Assembly (NCBI GenBank): GCA_903885595.1
Contig: CAISJJ010000298.1
Span: 1 to 64,000 of the forward strand
Source: an uncultured Bacteroidales bacterium
GTDB lineage: Bacteria; Bacteroidota; Bacteroidia; Bacteroidales; FEN-979
DNA length: 64,000 bases
Reading direction: 5' to 3'
Numbering within the stretch: position 1 is the stretch's first letter; every line of letters begins with the position of its first letter. Below, in pieces: positions 37,801 to 45,911 of this stretch. The notes below the pieces were generated by a model. The model saw nothing but the letters and a program-made list of their open reading frames with translations. It did not search any database and was not told the DNA's origin. The position numbers were made by a program, and so were the translations under genes.

Positions 37801-38624
37801 AAACCGGCGCCAATTAGGTATTGTTCCTTTTCTTCAATGCAATGCCGCAATTCACTAATACCCGAAAGATCAATGATCATGGGCAGCAACTCTTTTTTCT
37901 TTGTCTGGCGCAAGGATACATCGGTTGAACCATTCAGGATGACCGCTGAAGGATATTCTTTCCTGAGCCTGAGAGCTTCCGAGAGTGTAAATGGTTTAAA
38001 GTAGCTTTGCGGCCCTTTTTTTATTTCAATGGTTTCAGTCACCGAAGTGATCTCCTTTAACATTTCAATTACGGCAGCCTCATTCTGCGAAAATTGATCC
38101 TGTGCAGTTTCTTCAGCAACCCGCCTGGCAGCATTCAGAATGGACTGGTAGCCCGTACACCGGCATAAATTACCGGTCAGGGAATCTTCAACGATTTCAC
38201 GTGACGGATTCCGATGATTTTTAAACAGGCCGAACAGCGACATCACAACCCCGGGGGTGCAGTAACCGCATTGGCTGCCGTTGGTCTCCACCAACATTTG
38301 CTGGACCGGATGAAGAATTTTGTCCTTCTCATGAAAAACTGCGAGATTCTCTACCGTTATGATCTGCTTCCCGTGTATCATCGGGAGAAATACCAGGCAG
38401 GAATCGACCGTTCGGTAAACAAGTTTACCATCCAGGTCTGTTTCGGCCAGTACGACCGTGCAGGCACCGCAATCTCCTTCAGCACAGCCCTCTTTAACCC
38501 CCTTGTGCCCATGCAGCGAGCGGAGGTAATTCAATACTGTAGTTGTCGGCTTCAAATCATGAGTTGCTGAGAAATCAATCTCAACGATGCGATTATCCAG
38601 CACAAACCGGATAGTGTTTTTCAT
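34842..38624 (-). CDS. Xanthine dehydrogenase, fused 2Fe-2S/FAD/Mo-binding polypeptide
   Basis: CAEGDCGACTVVL, CGYCTPGVVMSLFGLF, NLCRCTGYQSI, ATLGGNVGSASPIGDLLPLL, GGGFGGKETQG, AFRGFGGPQG, AVGEPPFMLG. Confidence 0.9.
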   Translation of the reverse strand: MKNTIRFVLDNRIVEIDFSATHDLKPTTTVLNYLRSLHGHKGVKEGCAEGDCGACTVVLAETDLDGKLVYRTVDSCLVFLPMIHGKQIITVENLAVFHEKDKILHPVQQMLVETNGSQCGYCTPGVVMSLFGLFKNHRNPSREIVEDSLTGNLCRCTGYQSILNAARRVAEETAQDQFSQNEAAVIEMLKEITSVTETIEIKKGPQSYFKPFTLSEALRLRKEYPSAVILNGSTDVSLRQTKKKELLPMIIDLSGISELRHCIEEKEQYLIGAGFTMEQLKAFSKERLPALHALLQVFGSLQIRNIATLGGNVGSASPIGDLLPLLIAYRANIKVQSASSARKIDLEDFITGYHKTILRNDELITEIEIPKINPGTYIFSHKVSRRKNMDISTVSAAFRVTKTDGIIHQIILAYGGLAEIPKRAVNTERYLTGKSWSRETISEAMRVFDHDFTPISDARAEAEYRKTAGRNLLLKFFLEPTINIVRVDDPVRVWDPVRVVNDSAEKHTTGESVFIEDIVVNNDLLYGKVVYSKYAHAIIRQLDLTAALSVPGVRRIITARDIPGENQMGPLIHDEPCLAEKEVTFIGQAIALIAAETEEAALAAEKCIVIEYEQLPAIIDIESAIAANDIISPVRKIERGDLLTALQTAPHVISGELCTGAQEHWYLETQTALAIPGEGKEMFVHASSQNPSETQSIVAEVLGVQKNEVEVEVKRIGGGFGGKETQGNHVAAWASLLANDTRQPVKIHLFRDDDQIMTGKRHRFMSRYEIGFDDDGLILAYRVDLNADAGSATDLTRAILERAMLHADNAYWLPNVSITGKAWKTNLPSNTAFRGFGGPQGIAVIENAIDQIARFLKKDAAEIRYLNFYRNAECNLTPYGEKVENNHLFRMYEKLVSSSEYNARRQEINRFNRENEHFKRGISLTPVKFGISFTTAFLNQAGALVNIYTDGTVLVNHGGTEMGQGLHTKILQIAAIELGIGPEQIRVNPTNTSMVPNTSPTAASSGSDLNGMAVKNAIEIIKERLSGLALTELTSQHPGHNFKKENIVFRDNNIYDIEFPSYAIPFAKLCSLARPNQVSLSSTGFYKTPGIFFDRETGQGNPFLYFAYGMAVSEVEIDTLTGAHRVLRTDIIHDVGNSINEGIDIGQVEGGFIQGMGWCTTEEIKWDNEGHLLTHSPDTYKIPTINDIPGDFRVELLKDVPNQHTIRQSKAVGEPPFMLGLSVWLAIKDAISAVAGHEKEPEFSLPATGEVILMAVERLK
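37127..37175. repeat. Duplicated short palindromic repeat inside xanthine dehydrogenase linker
   Basis: cacccttacagggtcccacacccttacagggtcgtcaaccctgac, encoding VRVDDPVRVWDPVRVV; stem ACCCT/AGGGT shared with hairpins at 14938-14952 and 52393-52409. Confidence 0.7.
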
Positions 38625-39382
38625 CTCGAATTTCTTACATCAATCAATTTCGCAAGGATGCTGATGGCGATCTCCTGTGGGGTATCAGCCTTGAATTTTA
38701 TCCCGATCGGCATATCAATTTTCCCGAGTTCTTCAAGTGAAAGGATTTTTTCCTCTAAAAACCGCTTTTTCAGGGTCTCCACCTTTCGGTTGCTCCCGAT
38801 CATGCCCAGGTAGGCGTGTGGCTTTTTGGCAACCACTGCCAGAATTTCTTCATCAAAAATATGCTTGGGTGTTACAACCACAATAAAGGTGTCTGCATCA
38901 AAAACAGCATCCCCGATTGCCAGGAAATAATCTCTGTTAATAATGGTAAATCCGGAAAACACGGGGTCCTTGAATATCTCTTCCCTTGGATCAAAAATGG
39001 TAACCGTAAAACTGAGCTCCCGGGCAAATTGTGCCAGCGCTTTTCCAATATGACCTGCCCCGAAAATGAACAGTTTCTTTTTTGAATTCAATGGTTCGAT
39101 GTAAACCTCCATCTTACCACCGCAATGCATGTTCAGGTCCTGCTCAAGATTGAAGGCCACTTTGGCAGGTTTTCCCGAGGCTATCATGTTAATGGCCCTG
39201 GCGGCAACCTCGCTTTCAATACTTCCGCCCCCGATGCTGCCCATGATGGTGCCATCAGCAAATACGATCATCTTGGCGCCGGTTTTTCGCGGGGTCGAAC
39301 CATGCGTTTCAATTACAATGCATAAGGCTGCATGTTTTTGCCCGTTGATAATTTCTTCAATTTTCCCGAAAATCTGCTCCAT
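38621..39382 (-). CDS. xdhC: XdhC/CoxI-family molybdenum hydroxylase maturation protein
   Basis: IETHGSTPRKTGAKMIVFADGTIMGSIGGGSIE, LFIFGAGHIGKAL, YLGMIGSNRK, IDMPIGIKFKADTPQEIAISI; overlaps xdh start (operon). Confidence 0.9.
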   Translation of the reverse strand: MEQIFGKIEEIINGQKHAALCIVIETHGSTPRKTGAKMIVFADGTIMGSIGGGSIESEVAARAINMIASGKPAKVAFNLEQDLNMHCGGKMEVYIEPLNSKKKLFIFGAGHIGKALAQFARELSFTVTIFDPREEIFKDPVFSGFTIINRDYFLAIGDAVFDADTFIVVVTPKHIFDEEILAVVAKKPHAYLGMIGSNRKVETLKKRFLEEKILSLEELGKIDMPIGIKFKADTPQEIAISILAKLIDVRNSR

Positions 39383-39716
39383 GTTTATAACCAGGTTTAA
39401 TGATCTGCCTGCGATCGATTTGATTTACTTCAGATATTCTTTGCTTGTTTTCTGTTGTATTACTTTCAATGAAAACCTTATTAGCCTGCCATTTTTGTGG
39501 AGATCATATGGTATGTAAAAATACATATTTTTATGTTCATCAAGCCATCATGTTGAAACCGGAATGTATTCTGAAACATCCTTATCGGCTGAAATACCCC
39601 TTTTTTGTTGCATTTTGACAGGATTTCATAAGCCATCGTGTTTAAATGCAGTTATACTGAGCGTTTCGGTTTGCTTTCAATTTCAAACTCAAACTGCCGA
39701 AGTGAAGGTGCGCTGA

Positions 39717-40292
39717 TTATGACCGGTCCCATTGGCTAAACTCTTTGTAATCATCAGGGGTGTTTATATTCCACAGAATTCGTTCATCGGGATAGGGGAT
39801 TTCAATTCTGGTAAAGCATTGAAGTGCTTTGCGGAAATCAGTAACATCCGGATTCCGGCGAAAAAAATCAACAACATTTTTTCCAAGTAGTACGGGGTGC
39901 CCGCCATGTCCATGACAGACGGGAACTGCATAACCATCGGGGATACCCGACCTAAGTAATTCATCCAGCAAGGTGTGTTCAAGGAATGGATTATCAATGT
40001 TCTGGATAAAGCATGCAGAACTTTCCGGAACTTGTTTCAATCCCAGATGGATAGACCATCTCCGCCCTTTTTCCAATTGGTGGTTTACAACAGTAATCTG
40101 GTCCCCGGCAGGTAAAGTTTCAGGATTGAATAATTCGTTGACTATCAGTATAATTGGGTTGCAGCCATAATCCCGCAAAAAATTGACCAGGTAACCTGTA
40201 AAATTCGTTCCGTTACCAAAAGATAGCAAGGTTTTTTGAGTCCCCATGCGTCCCGAATTCCCGGCGGCCGGTATAATTGCGGAAACCGGCAT
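39717..40292 (-). CDS. MocA/YgfJ-like molybdenum cofactor nucleotidyltransferase-family protein
   Basis: MPVSAIIPAAGNSGRMGTQKTLLSFGNG; QNIDNPFLEHTLLDELL; GGHPVLLGKNVVDFFR. Confidence 0.75.
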   Translation of the reverse strand: MPVSAIIPAAGNSGRMGTQKTLLSFGNGTNFTGYLVNFLRDYGCNPIILIVNELFNPETLPAGDQITVVNHQLEKGRRWSIHLGLKQVPESSACFIQNIDNPFLEHTLLDELLRSGIPDGYAVPVCHGHGGHPVLLGKNVVDFFRRNPDVTDFRKALQCFTRIEIPYPDERILWNINTPDDYKEFSQWDRS

Positions 40293-40299
40293 GCTGACT

Positions 40300-40716
40300 T
40301 TACAGGCCGGAGCCATTGCCCATAGGGTTTTGCTGCCCTCTGTGTTGTTGCTGCGGAGGCGGCATTTGCTGAATGTCACGTTGTTTTTTCATATCTTCCA
40401 GGAAAAGTAAGTATTTTTCATACTTTTTTTCATCATGAAAGATTTTTTTTATTTTCTCTTCCCTTGAATTCATTAAAAAGGTGAGCACCTTGGCGTTGTT
40501 ATCGGCCCGGTATTTCTGCACGTCATCAATAAACCCGATGTAAGCCATCGTCATGGAATCCTTTTGGTTTTGGGTCATCTCGATCTTCTTGGCCATACTT
40601 ACAACGAACATTTTCATCTGTTCTTCAACCGGAATTTCTTTCTGCTGGTTCTGCTGTGCCATGGTTTGGCCAGAGCAAAAAATGAGAAATGCAATTAAAG
40701 CAATAAGTCTGTTCAT
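40300..40716 (-). CDS. Hypothetical secreted protein
   Basis: Signal peptide MNRLIALIAFLIFCSGQTMAQQ; charged remainder; Met/Gln/Pro-rich C-term. Confidence 0.55.
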   Translation of the reverse strand: MNRLIALIAFLIFCSGQTMAQQNQQKEIPVEEQMKMFVVSMAKKIEMTQNQKDSMTMAYIGFIDDVQKYRADNNAKVLTFLMNSREEKIKKIFHDEKKYEKYLLFLEDMKKQRDIQQMPPPQQQHRGQQNPMGNGSGL

Positions 40717-41057
40717 ACTTGTAGGTTTTCCTGTATTTTTTTTGGCAATTTAACTACAACGAGTTTATACGATTGCCTGATATAGTGTTCCCACTCAATG
40801 TAGCTGAACCTGTCTTCCTTCAAGACAGTCATCCACTGGCGCCTGGCAAAATGAGATGCCTGAATGATATCGCCCGCTTGCGTTAATTCATCAAATTGCT
40901 CTTCAGGAACTTTTAAGGCAACCTGAAGCGGAGGGTCAAGTCCGGTAAGACAAAATATTTTTCCGGCTACTGAGAAAACCAGGTGGTTCTCCCACTTGAT
41001 GTCTTCGGTCACTGCCGGAAGCGTCAGACAAAATTCACGAAGCTCTTCAATGTTCAT
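40713..41057 (-). CDS. MmcQ/YjbR-family protein
   Basis: MNIEELREFCLTLPAVTEDIKWENHLVFSVAGKIFCLTGLD...LKVPEEQFDEL. Confidence 0.8.
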   Translation of the reverse strand: MNIEELREFCLTLPAVTEDIKWENHLVFSVAGKIFCLTGLDPPLQVALKVPEEQFDELTQAGDIIQASHFARRQWMTVLKEDRFSYIEWEHYIRQSYKLVVVKLPKKIQENLQV

Positions 41058-41450
41058 GGGTCAAAATTAATAAATCTTTGGTTCATGTGTCAGGCTTGAC
41101 GTTTGTCTGTCGCATTTTACACTATTTGATTTGTCCTTCAATCCTGCAGTTGGTTGATGGGTCGAAAATTTGGGATTTCATCCATTTCACTGAAAAAAAC
41201 AATCACAACAATATTTAATTTTGAAGGTTCCGTTAAGATAGGTTGTATTCACTGTGAATTAAATATATATTTGTATTACCATCCTTAAGAATGAAAATTC
41301 AAAAGAGGTGAAGACAAAAATCTTTTTATCGCTTCAGCCTGAACATATGCTTCCAGGGATTACACAATCGAGATATTCGGATACCCCGGCAGCAAATCTC
41401 AAATCATAAATTATCTGTTATTCTGATTGTTGTAACCCAAAATAAAGTTT

Positions 41451-42068
41451 ATGGCACTGAAAGAGAAAATTAAAAACAATCCACAGCTGAAAAGCTTGGT
41501 TTTAAAAGCGATGATTCCACGAAACCGGGCGCGACCCAGGTTGTGGGTGCGCTGGTTCATCAACCCGTTTGTCCATCACAAAGGGAAACGCACAGGAATC
41601 TGCAAATCGGCGAGGATTGATGTGCTGCCTTACTACAAGTTTTCTCTTGGAGATGATTCCATTATTGAAGATTTTGCGACAATCAACAATGGAGTCGGTG
41701 ACGTTTTTATCGGTACAAAGAGCCGCATCGGGCTGGGATCAACGTTGATCGGACCCCTTAAAGTCGGGAATGATGTTCTCATCGCCCAAAATGTAGTATT
41801 ATCAGCATTAAATCATAAATACGAAGACGATACCTTGCCGATCTCCAGGCAGGGTTTTACCAAAAATGCCATCGTTGTTGAAGATGAAGTCTGGATTGCA
41901 GCCAATTGTGTGATCCTTTCAGGTGTAACAATAGGAAAACATGCCATAGTCTCGGCAGGAAGCGTTGTCAGGCGCAATGTCCCATCGTATTCAATTGTAT
42001 CAGGTAATCCGGCTAAGGTCATCAAACGACGAAACCCTGAAACGAAAATCTGGGAATGGAAAATTTAA
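41451..42068 (+). CDS. Left-handed beta-helix (hexapeptide) acyltransferase
   Basis: Hexapeptide repeats; IAANCVILSGVTIGKHAIVSAGSVVRRNVPSYSIVSGNPAKVIKRR. Confidence 0.85.
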   Translation: MALKEKIKNNPQLKSLVLKAMIPRNRARPRLWVRWFINPFVHHKGKRTGICKSARIDVLPYYKFSLGDDSIIEDFATINNGVGDVFIGTKSRIGLGSTLIGPLKVGNDVLIAQNVVLSALNHKYEDDTLPISRQGFTKNAIVVEDEVWIAANCVILSGVTIGKHAIVSAGSVVRRNVPSYSIVSGNPAKVIKRRNPETKIWEWKI

Positions 42069-42124
42069 TGCTGATTGATTTTGTCAGATGTCCGATAAAT
42101 AGTTAAATCTGCCTGAATATTTTG

Positions 42125-42132
42125 TATATTTG
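42125..42132 (+). promoter_or_regulatory. Candidate Bacteroidota -7 promoter box (TATATTTG)
   Basis: TAnnTTTG match upstream of acyl-CoA ligase. Confidence 0.5.
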
Positions 42133-42154
42133 CAACATCAATTTCCTCAACGCT

Positions 42155-42184
42155 GCCCCCGCAAGCGATTTTCGGGGGCTTTTT
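42155..42184 (+). terminator. Intrinsic terminator-like hairpin in the 5' leader
   Basis: GCCCCCGCAAGCGATTTTCGGGGGCTTTTTC, 7-bp GC stem plus U-tract, ~20 nt after the promoter box. Confidence 0.65.
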
Positions 42185-42202
42185 CGTGATAAAAAACAAC
42201 TC

Positions 42203-43846
42203 ATGGAAGACACATCCAGGTTAACATTCCCGGCTTTTTTTGCGGCAACCTTAAGCCAGTTTGGCCAACGCAATGCATTGGCGCTGGTTGGGAAACAACC
42301 GATTACCTATCTTGAAGCCAATAAGCAAATTATGGCAACAATGGCTTTCCTGGAGAAAATGGGGATTCAGCCTGGCGATAAAGTTGCCATCCTGAGTACA
42401 AACCAGCCCAACTGGGGAATTGCATACTACGCGATCACCTTTATGGGTGCCGTAGTAGTTCCGCTCTTACCCGAATTCCTGCCGGTCGAAATATTGTCGC
42501 TGCTGGAACACTCTGAAACACGGGTTGTTTTTGCCTCCGAGGGATTATTGCCCAAAATGGTGGGGATTACAACCGATTACCTGCAGGAAGTTATTAAAAT
42601 CGAAGATTTTTCAGTCATCCGGTCTTATGAAGGATGGCCTGCTTATGATGCAGAGGCGAAACCTTCTGGCGTTTACGATGTTGAAGAAGATGCATTGGCT
42701 GCCATAATCTATACATCCGGTACAACAGGAACACCCAAAGGTGTGATGCTCACGCATAAAAATATCTGTTTTACGGCGATCAAAGGTCATGAAATTCAGC
42801 CAATTAAGGCCACCGACCGGTTTCTTTCAATCCTGCCGCTGTCGCATACTTACGAAAATACCCTTGGACTGATCCTTCCGATGTACCAGGGCGCCTGTGT
42901 GTATTATCTTGGCAAACCGCCCACGCCGGCACTGTTGCTTCCTGCCCTCCTGGAGGTGAAACCCACCACGATGCTCACGGTTCCGATGATCATCGAAAAA
43001 ATATTCAGGTCAAAGGTTTTACCTGCTCTTACAGAAAATAAAGCGCTAAGACTTTTATATAAACTTCCGCCCGTTCGCAAGGTTTTACACCGGGTTGCAG
43101 GCAAAAAACTGTTGCAGACTTTTGGTGGTGAACTCAACTTCTTCGGTGTCGGAGGAGCAAAACTGAATAAAACGGTGGAACGGTTCCTGATAGAGTCACA
43201 TTTTCCCTATGCCGTGGGGTATGGCCTCACCGAATGTGCTCCGCTGCTGGCCGGGTTTAACCCCCAGCATCCGGAACTTCAGTCAACCGGACCCGCCTGT
43301 ATTGGCGTTGAGCTGAAGATCGTCAAAACGGATGATCACAGCCACGAAGGGGAAATTTGGGCGAAAGGCCCCAACATCATGAAGGGATATTACAAGGAAC
43401 CCAAAATGACCAGTGAAATCATCACCCCCGACGGATGGCTGAAGACAGGTGATCTGGGTGCGTTTGATAAAAACAACAACCTGTTTATCAAGGGACGGGT
43501 AAAAAGCATGATCGTCAGGTCAAACGGCGAAAATGTTTACCCTGAAGACATTGAATCGGTGATCAATAATTTCCGTCATGTGGTTGAATCACTGGTTGTA
43601 GAAAAGAAGGGCAAGCTCGTTGCGCTTGTTCATTTCAACCAGGAGGAGATTGAACTGCGCTATCAATACCTGAAAAATGAAGTTGCCAACTACGTCGATC
43701 AGAAAATCGAAGAACTTCGGCAGGAACTTCAGGATTACGTGAATTCCAGGGTCAATAAATTCTCACAGGTGCAGATCGTTGTTGCACAGCAAGACCCCTT
43801 TCAGAAAACCGCCACGCAGAAGATCAAGCGGTTTATGTATACCTGA
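42203..43846 (+). CDS. Long-chain acyl-CoA ligase/AMP-binding protein
   Basis: IIYTSGTTGTPKGVMLTHKN, YGLTECAPLLAGF, GWLKTGDLGAFDKNNNLFIKGR; start moved from 42122 to METDTSRL-like ATG at 42203. Confidence 0.9.
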   Translation: MEDTSRLTFPAFFAATLSQFGQRNALALVGKQPITYLEANKQIMATMAFLEKMGIQPGDKVAILSTNQPNWGIAYYAITFMGAVVVPLLPEFLPVEILSLLEHSETRVVFASEGLLPKMVGITTDYLQEVIKIEDFSVIRSYEGWPAYDAEAKPSGVYDVEEDALAAIIYTSGTTGTPKGVMLTHKNICFTAIKGHEIQPIKATDRFLSILPLSHTYENTLGLILPMYQGACVYYLGKPPTPALLLPALLEVKPTTMLTVPMIIEKIFRSKVLPALTENKALRLLYKLPPVRKVLHRVAGKKLLQTFGGELNFFGVGGAKLNKTVERFLIESHFPYAVGYGLTECAPLLAGFNPQHPELQSTGPACIGVELKIVKTDDHSHEGEIWAKGPNIMKGYYKEPKMTSEIITPDGWLKTGDLGAFDKNNNLFIKGRVKSMIVRSNGENVYPEDIESVINNFRHVVESLVVEKKGKLVALVHFNQEEIELRYQYLKNEVANYVDQKIEELRQELQDYVNSRVNKFSQVQIVVAQQDPFQKTATQKIKRFMYT

Positions 43847-43850
43847 CCCT

Positions 43851-43885
43851 ATTTACGATTTGCGATTTTGGATTTACGATTTTTG
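43851..43885. repeat. Heptanucleotide tandem array, consensus ATTTRCG
   Basis: ATTTACG ATTTGCG ATTTTGG ATTTACG ATTTTTG beginning 5 bp after the stop codon at 43846. Confidence 0.85.
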
Positions 43886-44153
43886 GCCGGCAGTAGTTTT
43901 TTTCGTGGAAACTTTACTGGCTGATTTAACCCACTTCTTTTAAAGTTGGTGTGCGCAAATCAATTCACTTTTTCAAATCGTAGGGATAAAGTCATTTCTT
44001 TTTTATTGAACCCCGTGTTCTTTTCCCCGAAATTTAACGGCATGCCGAACAATGTAATAATGTCGGCATTTGTTTAGCCCTGTAAAATAAAATTTCCGTT
44101 TATTTGTTTTTTTTTATTCAACACATAATCGTTGGATTTAACCTTGCATTAGG

Positions 44154-44792
44154 ATGAATGTAAACCGCCAACTGGACGAACGCGCCCTGGAATTCCTATT
44201 CAGGGATCATTTCACCGGCCTTTGCCAGTTTGCGGTTGGTTATATCAAGGATACTGAGGCTGCAAAGGAGATCGTTCAGGATGCGTTTGTCAGTCTCTGG
44301 GAAAAGCGGGATTCCATCGACATGTCGAAGCCGGTGAAAACATATCTTTCAACTACAGTTCGCAACAGGTGCCTCAATTATCTCCGCGACCATAAAAAAT
44401 TCAGCAGCGACCTCCTGGCACTCGAAAATCTTTCGATCGATACAATTTACGATCAACCCGATAAACTTGTTGAATCAGATATTCACCAGCAGATTTCCAG
44501 AGCAATTGAAGAATTACCTGAGAAATGCCGTGAGATATTCAAATTAAGCCGCCACCAAAACCTGAAGTATCAGCAAATTGCCGATGAACTGCAAATTTCG
44601 GTGAAAACAGTCGAAACCCAGATGTCGAAGGCCCTCCAACACATGCGCCTCCGCCTCGCCGAATATCTGCCGGTGCTCGTTCTCTTATTTTTGCCATTCT
44701 ACCATTTTACATTTTACATTTTGCACTTTACATTTTGCACTTTGCACTTTGCATTTTGCATTTTGCCATTTTTTCATACAGCATCAGGGTAA
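44154..44792 (+). CDS. ECF sigma-70 factor with repeat-encoded hydrophobic C-terminal tail
   Basis: LFRDHFTGLCQFAVGYIKDTEAAKEIVQDAFVSLWEKR; LPEKCREIFKLSRHQNLKYQQIADELQISVKTVETQMSKAL; tail FTFYILHFTFCTLHFAFCILPFF. Confidence 0.9.
   Translation: MNVNRQLDERALEFLFRDHFTGLCQFAVGYIKDTEAAKEIVQDAFVSLWEKRDSIDMSKPVKTYLSTTVRNRCLNYLRDHKKFSSDLLALENLSIDTIYDQPDKLVESDIHQQISRAIEELPEKCREIFKLSRHQNLKYQQIADELQISVKTVETQMSKALQHMRLRLAEYLPVLVLLFLPFYHFTFYILHFTFCTLHFAFCILPFFHTASG
44694..44776. repeat. Heptanucleotide TTTGCAY tandem array (second locus) forming the sigma gene 3' end
   Basis: ccattttacattttacattttgcactttacattttgcactttgcactttgcattttgcattttgccattttttcat. Confidence 0.9.
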
Positions 44793-44828
44793 AAGCCTGC
44801 AAAGGTGTATTATAAACGGGAAAACAAT

Positions 44829-45911
44829 ATGGAAACAAATTCTACACATTATATTGATCTGATAACCAGGTGTTTTTTCGGGGAAGCATCCCCTGAAGAT
44901 ATTCTGGAACTGGAAGCATGGGTCAAAGCCAACCCCGAAAATGCAGCCCTGTTTTCGGAATATCACAAAACCTGGAAAGCTCTGGAAAATTCAAAAATCC
45001 AATCTTCCATCGACCTCAACCTTGAATTTAACAATCTGAAATCCGAAATTCGAAATCCGAAATTGGAAATCCGAAATCCGAAATACAAACCACCAAATCC
45101 GAACCGGAGCGAAGCGGAGCTCGGCGGAGCCAAATCCGAAATCCGAAATCCGAAATCCGAAATCATCTCCCTGGTCCTTCGCGTTGCAGCCGTTTTCATT
45201 CTCCTGGCAGTTCCAACCTTTTTTCTCTATCGCTATCTGGCAGTTCCGGCCGAAAAACAATTGGCTGCATCCACCGAAACCATAGAACAAACCCTCCCAG
45301 ATGGCACAGTCGTTACCCTGAATGCCGGCTCAACCCTGTCGTACCCATCGCATTTTGAGGGGGCGTTCCGCCGGGTGACCTTGCAGGGCGAAGCCTGGTT
45401 CGAGGTGGCCCATGACAGATCAAAACCTTTTATCATCACGGCAGATAATGTGCGGATCCGGGTCGTGGGCACTTCATTTTTTGTCGATACCAAAACCAGG
45501 AATGATACGAAAGAGGTAATCCTGTCGAGCGGGGTCGTAAAGGTTTATTACAATGATAAGCCCGGAACGATGGCTATGCTTTTGCCCGGCGATAAAGCCG
45601 AACTGATCACCGGCGGTTATGAGATCGTGAAAACCGCCAACCGCGATGTGAACTACCTTGCGTGGAAAACAAAACGCCTGGTCTTCACCAGTGCGTCGCT
45701 GAATGAGGTTGTTGCGCTGCTGACCAAGGTCTATCACACAAATGTCCGGTTATCCGGTGCCGGTTTGAGTGATTGCACGATTACTGCTACCTTTGACAAC
45801 CAATCGCTTGAATCGGTATTGAATGTACTCAAAGCCACCCTCGATCTGCAGATCAGGAACACCTCCGAAGGGATCGAACTCTCCGGCCATGGCTGTAATC
45901 CGGCCAGGTAA
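44829..45911 (+). CDS. FecR-family anti-sigma factor with in-frame 7-bp repeat insert
   Basis: AASTETIEQTLPDGTVVTLNAGSTLSYPSHF...VTLQGEAWFEVAHD; downstream of ECF sigma, upstream of TonB receptor; start moved from 44805. Confidence 0.85.
   Translation: METNSTHYIDLITRCFFGEASPEDILELEAWVKANPENAALFSEYHKTWKALENSKIQSSIDLNLEFNNLKSEIRNPKLEIRNPKYKPPNPNRSEAELGGAKSEIRNPKSEIISLVLRVAAVFILLAVPTFFLYRYLAVPAEKQLAASTETIEQTLPDGTVVTLNAGSTLSYPSHFEGAFRRVTLQGEAWFEVAHDRSKPFIITADNVRIRVVGTSFFVDTKTRNDTKEVILSSGVVKVYYNDKPGTMAMLLPGDKAELITGGYEIVKTANRDVNYLAWKTKRLVFTSASLNEVVALLTKVYHTNVRLSGAGLSDCTITATFDNQSLESVLNVLKATLDLQIRNTSEGIELSGHGCNPAR
45037..45167. repeat. Heptanucleotide AAATCCG array inside FecR-like gene
   Basis: Two arrays of GAAATCC units separated by gaaccggagcgaagcggagctcggcggagcc; encodes SEIRNPKLEIRNPKYKPPNPNRSEAELGGAKSEIRNPKSEI. 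Confidence 0.95.

Noticed and set aside
34903-38570. Numerous + strand ORFs of 60-130 aa opposite xanthine dehydrogenase
   Set aside because: Antisense of a strongly supported long coding gene
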